From Akkermansiaceae bacterium UBA5020 (GTDB lineage Bacteria > Verrucomicrobiota > Verrucomicrobiia > Verrucomicrobiales > DEV007): 6,101 nt of DNA. A program made the position numbers and the translations under genes. The stretch is from positions 1 through 6,101 of the forward strand of contig DGXY01000119.1 of NCBI GenBank assembly GCA_002396885.1, given 5' to 3'. Positions 1-5,852 of the stretch are shown here, one piece after another. The stretch's first letter is position 1. Each line of letters opens with the position of its first letter. Under the pieces are notes generated by a model, which had not been told where the DNA came from, made no database searches, and worked only from the letters and a program-made list of their open reading frames with translations.

Positions 1-261
1 GCCGCCGCGCCCGCGCCCCTGCGGCCTTCAGGCGTCGCGCCTGTCGCGCCCGTTGCCCCTGTCGCGCCAGCCAACGCTCCTGCTGCTCTTGGCGCACCCG
101 CACCGGTTCGTCCCGCAGCGCCGCTCGCCGCCGCGATTCCTGTGAAACCTGCCGCCGGCGTCATTCCGGTAAATCCCGTTTCGGGTGCTTCGACCGTGCC
201 GATCAAGCGAGTCGCCCCGTCCGCGCCGACCATCCCACTACCGAAGAAGCCAGGCGAGTGA
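1..261 (+). CDS. C-terminal Ala/Pro-rich tail of an unidentified protein (5' end outside window)
   Basis: An open frame runs from the first base to a TGA at 259-261, giving 86 residues of a protein that starts outside the window. The segment is low complexity, rich in Ala, Pro and Val, and contains four tandem Val-Ala-Pro units (residues 12-23, bases 34-69). It ends in a more basic stretch with Ile-Lys-Arg and a final Lys-Lys-Pro-Gly-Glu. No catalytic motif, membrane segment or cysteine is visible. Such tails usually act as flexible linkers or disordered ends of envelope or nucleic-acid-binding proteins, but nothing here decides the function. It converges with the DUF4159 gene, 39 bases away. 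The reading frame is supported by the strong Ala/Pro bias with G/C at third positions and by the absence of stops. The family is not recognised. Confidence 0.6.
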   Translation, partial: AAAPAPLRPSGVAPVAPVAPVAPANAPAALGAPAPVRPAAPLAAAIPVKPAAGVIPVNPVSGASTVPIKRVAPSAPTIPLPKKPGE

Positions 262-262
262 G

Positions 263-294
263 GAGCCTGTCTTTGGTCACCCCGCGACGGGCTC
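263..294. terminator. Possible hairpin between convergent genes
   Basis: GAGCCTGTC at 263-271 pairs with GACGGGCTC at 286-294, giving a 9-bp stem with one T-G wobble and a 14-base loop. It fills most of the 39-base gap between two convergent stop codons, where a shared terminator would be expected. Neither side carries a clear T-run, so intrinsic termination is uncertain; it may only be an mRNA 3'-end structure. Confidence 0.3.
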
Positions 295-300
295 TCACCT

Positions 301-1185
301 TCAATGGGTGAGGGCGTAAAAGACGATATTGATGCCCAGCGGGTAGGCGTATTTCTCGGAAAACTCCCGGAAATACCAGGGATCCGTGCCTTCCTCCTCC
401 CAGCCGTCGCCGAGGTCGGTGTTGAAGCAGATCATCATGCAGATCCGGCCACTGTCGTCGAGGATGGCGCGGTAATGCGGCGTCTCCGAGCCGGGTTTGT
501 TCCACTCGTAGGTGATCCCTTCCTCGCGGCCCATCATCGCCATGCCCACGGCGGGGATCTGCGGCTTCAACTCGAGGTCGAAGACCATGTGGAAGATCGG
601 GTGATCGAGCTCGAGTTCGACATACTCCCGATCGGGGAAGATCTGGCGCAGGGCCCTTTCGAAGTTCTTCCACTCGTAGATGCCCCAAAAGTCGTCGACC
701 ATGATGAAGCCTCCATTGAGGAGGTAATCACGCAGCGTTTTCGCCTCTTCGTCGGTGATCCAGATGTCCCCCGGTTCGATCATGTAGATGAAGGGATAAT
801 GGCGCAGCTGCTCAGCATCGATGTCGACGATCGCACCCTTCGGATCGACCTGCAGCGAGGTGAGCTGCTGGAGCCGATAGGAGAAATTCAGCTCGCTGTC
901 CGGGTAATCGATGAGCCACTTCGCCCGCTGTCCCATCCAAGTCCCCGAGTTGTAGCGGAGTCTTGCGAAGGTAAAAACATCATTCGGCAATTCAGCGTTG
1001 ACGTCCCAGTCGGGAAAGTCATCGTAGCGTCCCTCGCGCCATTCCCGCGGATCCTCGGGGACCTCACCGTCTTTGATCCCGAAATAGGTGGGGCGGATGC
1101 GGTCGGGGCGGTCCTGGGTCAAGCCCGCTGCGGTCAGGACGACCAAAACCACCAGGCCGGTGCTTTTCAGAAGCGGGCGAATCAT
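301..1185 (-). CDS. Secreted DUF4159-domain protein
   Basis: From the ATG at 1183-1185 this gives 294 residues. The N-terminus is a Sec-type signal peptide: a short basic region (Arg3, Lys7) followed by a hydrophobic run at residues 10-22 rich in Leu, Val and Ala. There is no lipobox cysteine, so the product is probably periplasmic or secreted. The rest, from about residue 70, matches my recollection of DUF4159: FTFARLRYNSG at 71-81, DYPDSELNF at 93-101, an LQQLTSLQV segment at 105-113, and a hydrophobic strand leading to GGFIMVDDFWG at 158-168. The fold is thought to be class-I glutamine-amidotransferase-like, but I see no catalytic Cys-His pair, and the biochemical role is unknown. A GTG at 1234-1236 would add 17 residues before the signal peptide; I prefer the ATG because it puts the hydrophobic segment at the true N-terminus. 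Neither start has a Shine-Dalgarno motif. It is divergent from the Fur-family gene. DUF4159 genes are often found near MoxR/DUF58 genes, but none is visible here. Confidence 0.85.
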   Translation of the reverse strand: MIRPLLKSTGLVVLVVLTAAGLTQDRPDRIRPTYFGIKDGEVPEDPREWREGRYDDFPDWDVNAELPNDVFTFARLRYNSGTWMGQRAKWLIDYPDSELNFSYRLQQLTSLQVDPKGAIVDIDAEQLRHYPFIYMIEPGDIWITDEEAKTLRDYLLNGGFIMVDDFWGIYEWKNFERALRQIFPDREYVELELDHPIFHMVFDLELKPQIPAVGMAMMGREEGITYEWNKPGSETPHYRAILDDSGRICMMICFNTDLGDGWEEEGTDPWYFREFSEKYAYPLGINIVFYALTH

Positions 1186-1245
1186 ACCGGGAGGGTAGCC
1201 GAAACCCCGTCGCCGCGACAAGGAAAAGTGGGGCACGAACGAGGA

Positions 1246-1274
1246 TGGAAAAATTTTAGAATGATTCTTAGAAT
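1246..1274 (+). promoter_or_regulatory. Candidate promoter of the fur-sufCBD cluster
   Basis: TGGAAA at 1246-1251 (4 of 6 to a sigma-70 -35 box) is followed after 17 bases by TAGAAT at 1269-1274 (5 of 6 to TATAAT). This would start transcription near 1281, about 39 bases before the regulator's ATG. The -10 hexamer lies inside the palindromic operator array, which fits repression by occlusion. An alternative -35, TTGAAA at 1280-1285, has only a weak partner (TATCGC at 1302-1307). The assignment is by consensus only; the lineage's sigma factor preference is unknown. Confidence 0.45.
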
Positions 1275-1282
1275 AATTCTTG
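1256..1282. promoter_or_regulatory. PerR/Fur-type operator array (overlapping 7-1-7 boxes)
   Basis: Two perfect 11-bp palindromes, AGAATGATTCT at 1258-1268 and AGAATAATTCT at 1270-1280, sit one base apart. The arms between them form a third perfect palindrome, ATTCTTAGAAT at 1264-1274. Half-sites therefore recur every 6 bp, as in overlapping Fur boxes. Read as 7-1-7 motifs, the outer boxes are TTAGAATgATTCTTA (1256-1270) and TTAGAATaATTCTTG (1268-1282). These are close to the PerR box TTATAATNATTATAA, with G/C in place of T/A at one position in each arm. The array lies between the divergent DUF4159 and regulator genes, covers the candidate -10 of the latter, and stands 38 bp before a Fur-family gene. 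Autoregulation is inferred. Confidence 0.7.
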
Positions 1283-1319
1283 AAAAGAGCCTAGGTTTCC
1301 TTATCGCTACCGCAAACCC

Positions 1320-1781
1320 ATGAGTATGACGTCTGAAACGACCGAAGCAACGGCACCGAAGGCCTCCGAGGACTTCGGTGGTCTTCGCATGACGAAGCAG
1401 CGTCAGGTGGTCTACGAAGTAATGACCGCCCACGGACTTAGCCATCCGACCGCTTCGGAGGTTTTTGTGAGTGCGAAAGACCGCATGCCCTCGATCTCGC
1501 TGGCGACCGTTTACAATTGTCTCGAATCCCTCACCACGGCTGGGGCGATCCGACAGGTCAACATCGACCGCGAGGCGACCCGCTATTGCGCGAACCTCGA
1601 ACCACACGCCCATTTTTACTGCACCGACTGCGACAAGGTCTTCGACATCGGCCTTGAGAACGGTGCCAACGCCTCGTCGATCTGGGCGCTCCCTCCCGGC
1701 TGCCGCGTGGAAGAAATGCACGTCGCGATGCGCGGCGTCTGCGGCACCTGTCCGAAGTGCCGCAAGGACCAAGCCGCCTGA
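1320..1781 (+). CDS. Fur/PerR-family metal-dependent transcriptional regulator
   Basis: This encodes a 153-residue protein, typical Fur length with a slightly long N-terminus. A winged-helix DNA-binding half covers residues 22-85: RMTKQR at 23-28, HPTA at 42-45 and the recognition helix ISLATVYNCLESL at 59-71. A dimerisation/metal half follows, with HAHFYCTDC at 96-104 and CGTCPKC at 141-147. Aligned by eye to B. subtilis PerR, the structural zinc cysteines are Cys101, Cys104, Cys141 and Cys144, plus an extra Cys147. The regulatory metal ligands correspond to His42, His96, His98 and Asp109. The Asp at the last position (where E. coli Fur has Glu) is the PerR-type choice linked to peroxide sensing. 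The ligand equivalent to PerR Asp85 is Cys90 here, which is unusual. It leads the suf cluster, 31 bp before sufC, and the operator array upstream suggests it represses its own operon. A second ATG two codons in (1326) is an equally possible start; neither has a Shine-Dalgarno motif. Fur versus PerR remains a prediction. Confidence 0.93.
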   Translation: MSMTSETTEATAPKASEDFGGLRMTKQRQVVYEVMTAHGLSHPTASEVFVSAKDRMPSISLATVYNCLESLTTAGAIRQVNIDREATRYCANLEPHAHFYCTDCDKVFDIGLENGANASSIWALPPGCRVEEMHVAMRGVCGTCPKCRKDQAA

Positions 1782-1812
1782 TCAGCACCTCCCCGAACCC
1801 TTTCCATTTTTC

Positions 1813-2571
1813 ATGAGCCAATCCCTCCGAATCGAAAACCTCCACGCCTCCGTCGACGGCCACGAAATCCTCAAGGGCCTCACCCTCGAGGTGCCCAAGG
1901 GGCAGGTGCACGCCATCATGGGCCCGAACGGCTCGGGCAAATCGACCCTTTCCAAAGTGATCGCCGGTCACGAAGACTACGCCGTCACCGGAGGCGGCGT
2001 GTTCCTCGACGATATCAATCTCCTCGAACTCGAAATCGACGAGCGCTCCCGTGCCGGCTTTTTCCTCGCCTTCCAGTATCCGCATGAGATCCCGGGCGTG
2101 AGCAACGCCAACTTCATCCGCGCCGCGCGCCAAGCCCGCCTTCCCAAGGGGCAGGAGATCGACGCCGTCGCCTTCTACCGCGAGATGTATGCCAAGATGG
2201 ACGAGCTCGGGATGGACCGTAAATTCACCGCCCGCTCCGTGAACGAAGGTTTCTCCGGTGGTGAGAAAAAGCGCAACGAGATCCTCCAGATGATGATGCT
2301 CGAGCCGAAATACGCCATTCTCGACGAGACCGACAGCGGCCTCGACATCGATGCGCTGAAGATCGTCGCCCAGGGCGTCAACGCGATGCGTTCGCCTGAG
2401 CGGGGCTTCCTCGTCATCACCCACTACCAGCGGCTCCTCGATTACATCGTGCCCGATGTCGTCCACGTCCTCCACGACGGGCGCATCATCCATACCGGTG
2501 GCAAGGAACTCGCCTACGAGCTCGAGGAAAAAGGCTACGACTGGATCATCAACGAACCCGTCGCCGCCTGA
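1813..2571 (+). CDS. sufC: Fe-S cluster assembly ATPase SufC
   Basis: This is a 252-residue ABC-type ATPase, the usual SufC length (about 250). In the cytoplasmic SufBC2D complex, ATP-driven SufC dimerisation reshapes the SufB-SufD pair so that a nascent Fe-S cluster can form. Visible motifs are Walker A GPNGSGKST (37-45), Q-loop FLAFQYP (84-90, Gln88), the signature FSGGEKKR (147-154), Walker B with D-loop AILDETDSGLD (168-178) and the H-loop histidine His204 in VITHYQRLLDYI. The Glu-Lys-Lys-Arg after SGG, GHEDY-type wording after Walker A, and an ending in a YDWI segment are typical of SufC rather than of transport ABC proteins. No membrane segment is present. The ATG at 1813 is chosen because family similarity begins at once (SLRIENLHASV). 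The frame stays open upstream to at least 1471, but that part only shadows the regulator gene. It lies 31 bp after the regulator and 35 bp before sufB, so co-transcription is likely. Confidence 0.97.
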   Translation: MSQSLRIENLHASVDGHEILKGLTLEVPKGQVHAIMGPNGSGKSTLSKVIAGHEDYAVTGGGVFLDDINLLELEIDERSRAGFFLAFQYPHEIPGVSNANFIRAARQARLPKGQEIDAVAFYREMYAKMDELGMDRKFTARSVNEGFSGGEKKRNEILQMMMLEPKYAILDETDSGLDIDALKIVAQGVNAMRSPERGFLVITHYQRLLDYIVPDVVHVLHDGRIIHTGGKELAYELEEKGYDWIINEPVAA

Positions 2572-2606
2572 CCGACTCCCCAATTCTCCAACCAAAACAC
2601 CAAGCC

Positions 2607-4022
2607 ATGCCCGACAGCGCGACACTGGAGGCCGTCACCATCGACCAAGACGAGGGGAACTTCTCCTACCCCGAGGACTATGCCCACGACGCCGGCTACG
2701 GCCTCGACGAGGGCACCGTCGATTACATCTCCAACATCAAGGGAGAGGCCGAGTGGATCCGTGAATTCCGCCAAAAGGCTCTCAAGGTGTTTTTCGCCAA
2801 ACCCATGCCGACCCACTGGGCGAGCAAGGATCTCGAGAACATCATCTTCAAGGACATCCGGTATTATCTCTCAAAGGGCCAGGCCCCTACGCGGAGCTGG
2901 GACGAAGTCCCCGACGATGTCAAAAAGACCTTCGAGCGTCTCGGCATCCCTGAGAAGGAGCGCAAGTATCTCGCCGGCGTCGAGGCCCAGTTCGACAGCG
3001 AGGCCGCTTATTCGAACGTCAAGGAGGAGCTGACCAAGGAAGGTGTCATCTTCGTCAACTCGACCGAAGGCCTGCGCGAGCATCCCGAGATCTTCCGCAA
3101 GTGGTTTGGCAAGGTCATCCCGACCGGCGACAACAAATTCTCAGCCCTCAATAGCGCCGTCTTTTCGGGCGGCAGCTTCATCTACGTGCCGCCCGGGGTG
3201 AAGGTGAAACATCCGCTCCAAGCCTACTTCCGTATCAACGCGGAGAACTTCGGGCAGTTCGAGCGCACCCTCATCATCGTCGACGAAGGCGCCGAGGTCA
3301 CCTACATGGAGGGCTGCACCGCGCCCAAGTTCGAGACCGCCACACTTCACAGCGCCGTCGTCGAACTCGTCGCGATGAAGGACGCCAAGATCCAGTATAT
3401 CACGGTGCAGAACTGGTCGAACAACGTTTTCAACCTCGTCACGAAACGCGGCCTCGCCCACGAGAACGCCGAGATCCGCTGGATTGATTGCAACATCGGT
3501 TCGCGTCTCACGATGAAATATCCCGGCGTCATCATGAAAGGTCGCAAGGCCCGTGGTGAGGTCATCTCGATCGCCCTTGCCAACGACGGCCAGCATCAGG
3601 ACACCGGAGCGAAGATGATCCACGCCGCGGACGAAACGACCTCCAACATCGTCGCCAAGTCCATCTCCGTCGGCACGGGTCGTTCCACCTACCGCGGCCA
3701 GGTCCACATCCCGAAGCACCTCAAGGGCTGCAAGAACAATACCGAGTGCGACGCTCTACTCATCAACGCCTCCAGCCGCACCGACACCTATCCCGCCATC
3801 ACCGTGCGCGGCAACCAGCACGCCACCCAGCACGAGGCCAGTGTCAGCCAAGTCAGCGAAGACCAGATCTTCTATATGAAGCAGCGTGGTCTCAGCGAAG
3901 GCGAGGCAATGAGCCTCAGTGTGAACGGGTTCGTCAACGACCTCGTCCGCGAGTTCCCCATGGAATACAGCGTCGAGCTCAAGCGCCTCATCGACATGGA
4001 GATGGAAGGCAGTGTCGGCTGA
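2607..4022 (+). CDS. sufB: Fe-S cluster assembly scaffold SufB
   Basis: This is a 471-residue cytoplasmic scaffold subunit of SufBC2D. The N-terminal helical region includes GTVDYISNIKGEAEWI (about 37-52), and the beta-helix core and C-terminal SufC-binding part follow. Placing residues by spacing against E. coli SufB from memory, Arg209 and Asn211 (YFRINAEN), Cys237 (MEGCTAP), Gln268 and Trp270 (VQNW), Lys280 (VTKRG), Cys381 (NTECD), His409 and Glu410 (QHEA) match positions reported as essential there, including the Cys254-Cys405 sulfur-transfer path and Glu434. After VQNW the protein lacks a seven-residue insertion seen in E. coli, as in Gram-positive and cyanobacterial types, and it has no N-terminal Cys cluster. 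All key residues are present, so it should be functional. It ends with EDQIFYMKQRG (418-428) and a C-terminal helix. The start at 2607 fits the family length. It is 35 bp after sufC and 123 bp before sufD. Confidence 0.97.
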   Translation: MPDSATLEAVTIDQDEGNFSYPEDYAHDAGYGLDEGTVDYISNIKGEAEWIREFRQKALKVFFAKPMPTHWASKDLENIIFKDIRYYLSKGQAPTRSWDEVPDDVKKTFERLGIPEKERKYLAGVEAQFDSEAAYSNVKEELTKEGVIFVNSTEGLREHPEIFRKWFGKVIPTGDNKFSALNSAVFSGGSFIYVPPGVKVKHPLQAYFRINAENFGQFERTLIIVDEGAEVTYMEGCTAPKFETATLHSAVVELVAMKDAKIQYITVQNWSNNVFNLVTKRGLAHENAEIRWIDCNIGSRLTMKYPGVIMKGRKARGEVISIALANDGQHQDTGAKMIHAADETTSNIVAKSISVGTGRSTYRGQVHIPKHLKGCKNNTECDALLINASSRTDTYPAITVRGNQHATQHEASVSQVSEDQIFYMKQRGLSEGEAMSLSVNGFVNDLVREFPMEYSVELKRLIDMEMEGSVG

Positions 4023-4145
4023 CCTGACTCTCTTTGGTCCTCCGCCCGCCCCTCTCGAGTCCCGAACTTTTACCTTTCCCTTTCCCACCTTTCACGCGCC
4101 CGACCGGCGCACCAACTTTTACCGGCGCCCCGCGCCGCCCTGCAG
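4023..4145 (+). other. Pyrimidine-rich sufB-sufD intergenic spacer
   Basis: This 123-bp gap is much longer than the 31-35 bp gaps earlier in the cluster. The plus strand is strongly C/T-rich. The 10-mer AACTTTTACC occurs twice (4065-4074 and 4114-4123), and ACCGGCGC occurs twice (4103-4110 and 4121-4128). No terminator with a T-tail, promoter or Shine-Dalgarno site is evident. The sufB frame stays open after its TGA through the whole spacer into sufD, which is in the same frame. Confidence 0.5.
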
Positions 4146-5492
4146 ATGTCCATGGTCCTGACGCCACCCGAGGAAACGACAACCCGCCCGGCCGCGAGCT
4201 GGTGCGAAGCTCCCCCTATCACCGATGCCAACGCCGGACTCCCGGACTGGTATCTCGATCTCCGCTCCACCGCCTGGGACCGCTACAGCGCCCTGCCAGT
4301 GCCGGCCCGGACCAATCAGCACTGGCGTTTCGCCGACCTCAAGCACCTCGTCATCGAGGGGCATGCGCCCGCCGCTCCGGTTTCCGCTTCGGTCGGCGCG
4401 GATCTCATCGCCCGGGCCGTCTCCGAGCGTCCCGCCGACTACGCCGCCCATTTTGTCTTCGCGAACAACCGCCTCCTCCATGCCGAGACGCCGGGATTGC
4501 CCGCCGGGGCGACCTGTCTGCCGATCTCCGAAGCCCTCACGGCCCATCCCGAGTTGCTGCGCGAGCATTTCCTGAAAAACGGGGATTTCCTCGGTGGTGA
4601 GAAATTCGCCGCCCTCCATGCCGCCGCGACGCTCAGCGGCCTGTTCGTCCATTTTCCGAAGGGTGCCGTCGCCGAACATCCCGTGATCGTTCACCACTTC
4701 GTGGGTGGTGAAGGAGTGGTGATTTTCCCCCATACTCTCGTCGTTTCGGAGGATCACGCCTCCGTCACCGTGCTCGATCTCTTTGAGTCGATCGATGGAA
4801 ACGAAGACTCCCTCATCGTCGGCATGGCCGATCTTCACGCCGACCGCGGTGGCCGCGTGCAGTATGCTGCGGTGCAGGATCTCAGCGAGAGGGGAGCGAA
4901 GCATGTGCAACTCCAGCACACCCGCGCCGGGCGCGATGCCTCGGTGAAGGTCGGCTTCCTCAACCTCGGTGCGGAATGGGTTCGCAACGAATCGATCAAC
5001 CGCATGGTCGCGAACGGGGCCGATTGCCAGATCTTTTCCGCCAACCTTGCCAACGGCGTCCAGGAATACGACCAACGCACCCTGCAATCCCACGAGGCCC
5101 TCCACACCACGAGCGATCTCTTCTTCAAGAACGCGCTCTACGATCGGGCGCGCACCATTTTTTCCGGTCTCATCCAGGTGCAGCCCGGTTCGCACCACAC
5201 CGATTCGTATCAGACCTGTCGCAATCTCATGGGCAGCGAGGAGGCCGAGGCGAACTCGATGCCCGGACTCGAGATCGACGCCGATCAGGTGAAGTGTTCG
5301 CATGGATCCACCTCGGGCACGATCAGCGACGAAGAGATCTTTTACCTCCGCGCCCGTGGCATCCCCGCCGAAGACGCCAGAAAGATGATCAGCCTCGGAT
5401 TCCTCAATGAGTCGATCGACCGCCTCGACGGCGAGGGTCTGAAGGAGATCCTCTTTGCCCGGGTCGAGCGGAAGTTCGCGGCGATCGTTTGA
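4146..5492 (+). CDS. sufD: Fe-S cluster assembly protein SufD
   Basis: This is a 448-residue paralogue of SufB and partner subunit in SufBC2D, where it is needed mainly for iron acquisition and cluster formation at the SufB-SufD interface. It is slightly longer than E. coli SufD (about 423). Its N-terminal half is divergent and includes NQHWRFADLKHL (around residues 57-68). The C-terminal beta-helix part carries family hallmarks: KNALYDRARTIFSG (328-341), QVQPGSHHTDSYQ, MPGLEIDADQVKCSHG (372-387) and EEIFYLRARGI (396-406). Cys384 and His386 of the KCSH motif correspond to E. coli Cys358 and His360, reported as important for function. The ATG at 4146 is used; another ATG two codons later (4152) is possible, and neither has a ribosome-binding motif. 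It is the last gene of the plus-strand cluster. No sufS, sufE or sufU follows before the terminator, so the desulfurase must be encoded elsewhere. Confidence 0.95.
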   Translation: MSMVLTPPEETTTRPAASWCEAPPITDANAGLPDWYLDLRSTAWDRYSALPVPARTNQHWRFADLKHLVIEGHAPAAPVSASVGADLIARAVSERPADYAAHFVFANNRLLHAETPGLPAGATCLPISEALTAHPELLREHFLKNGDFLGGEKFAALHAAATLSGLFVHFPKGAVAEHPVIVHHFVGGEGVVIFPHTLVVSEDHASVTVLDLFESIDGNEDSLIVGMADLHADRGGRVQYAAVQDLSERGAKHVQLQHTRAGRDASVKVGFLNLGAEWVRNESINRMVANGADCQIFSANLANGVQEYDQRTLQSHEALHTTSDLFFKNALYDRARTIFSGLIQVQPGSHHTDSYQTCRNLMGSEEAEANSMPGLEIDADQVKCSHGSTSGTISDEEIFYLRARGIPAEDARKMISLGFLNESIDRLDGEGLKEILFARVERKFAAIV

Positions 5493-5790
5493 GGAGGCGA
5501 GGGCGATCTGGTCATCCGCGACCTCGGCGCTTCCGTGTCGCTGCGGAGCGAGAAAGCCTTCGGTGAATCTTGGAAAGACCAGAGAACTCGTCACAAGCGA
5601 ACCTTGTGGCGTTTGTCTGCCAACGTTGAGGCGCGCCTTTCTCCTCGCCAAAATCACTCAATCAGACCCGCCCATGAGGTGGCAAGTCTGAACTGGAATC
5701 GCTTTCGAGAAAGGCCGGTTGCCATTTCAATGAAAACCTGTGCGACAGGCTCAGTTCAAGGAGGCCCGGCACTACGATCCCCGGAATGCC
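5493..5790. other. Non-coding region downstream of sufD
   Basis: About 300 bases lie between sufD and the terminator with no gene I can support. Two plus-strand frames are open here (5455-5691 and 5535-5828), but neither translation resembles a known family. The longer runs straight through the terminator hairpin, and base composition in the second half falls below that of the flanking genes. The last 70 bases are rich in short inverted repeats (see 5689-5758). The region could hold the 3' UTR of the suf mRNA, an interspersed repeat, or decayed sequence. Confidence 0.5.
5689..5758. repeat. Cluster of nested inverted repeats (possible REP-like element)
   Basis: Outer arms TGAACTG (5689-5695) and CAGTTCA (5752-5758) are exact inverted repeats. 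Between them lie three smaller perfect ones: CTTTC/GAAAG at 5702-5713, TTTCA/TGAAA at 5725-5735, and CCTGT/ACAGG at 5737-5749 with loop GCG. The ACAGGCTCAGTTC edge resembles the GACAGGCTCAG core of common intergenic REP-like repeats, from memory. Only one copy is in the window, so its repeat status is unproven. It could instead be RNA structure at the 3' end of the suf transcript. Confidence 0.4.
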
Positions 5791-5823
5791 AAAAAAAAAC
5801 CGGCGGTTTCCCGCCGGTTTTTT
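5791..5823. terminator. Bidirectional intrinsic terminator
   Basis: CCGGCGG (5800-5806) and CCGCCGG (5811-5817) form a perfect 7-bp G+C stem with a TTTC loop. The stem is flanked by nine A on the left (5791-5799) and six T on the right (5818-5823), so each strand reads hairpin then U-run. It sits 29 bases past the ahcY stop on the minus strand and about 300 bases past sufD on the plus strand. It probably ends ahcY transcripts and catches suf readthrough. Confidence 0.92.
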
Positions 5824-5852
5824 CGTGAAACGAAAGCCAACCAAAGGATGGC

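Noticed and set aside
304..1323. A 339-codon plus-strand open frame opposite the DUF4159 gene
   Set aside because: The minus strand encodes a signal peptide and recognisable DUF4159 blocks. The plus-strand frame shows no motif and runs through the operator array.
1471..1812. N-terminal extension of SufC by 114 residues
   Set aside because: The extension is Ser/Arg-rich sequence read in a shifted frame over the Fur-family gene, and SufC similarity and normal length start at the ATG at 1813.
1558..2625. A 355-codon minus-strand open frame opposite the regulator and sufC
   Set aside because: It covers sufC, whose ABC motifs are all intact; its own translation is low-information acidic and hydrophobic sequence typical of an antisense shadow.
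4106..4129. GGCGC/GCGCC pair in the sufB-sufD gap as a terminator
   Set aside because: The stem has only five pairs with a 14-base loop and no T-run, and termination there would cut off sufD, which SufBC2D needs.
5491..5497. GAGGAGG just after the sufD stop as a ribosome-binding site for another gene
   Set aside because: No plausible start codon followed by a coding frame lies at suitable distance, and the other genes here do not use SD motifs.
4119..5657. A 512-codon open frame on the minus strand opposite sufD
   Set aside because: It is antisense to a gene with clear family motifs, its translation matches nothing I know, and long antisense frames are common in G+C-rich genes with third-position G/C.
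5535..5828. A 97-codon plus-strand open frame after sufD
   Set aside because: It reads through the terminator hairpin and T-run, has no start signal or family resemblance, and overlaps the palindrome cluster.
5758..5850. AAGGAGG at 5758-5764 with an ATG at 5784-5786 as a tiny gene
   Set aside because: The spacing to the ATG is too long, and the peptide would be encoded by the terminator hairpin itself.
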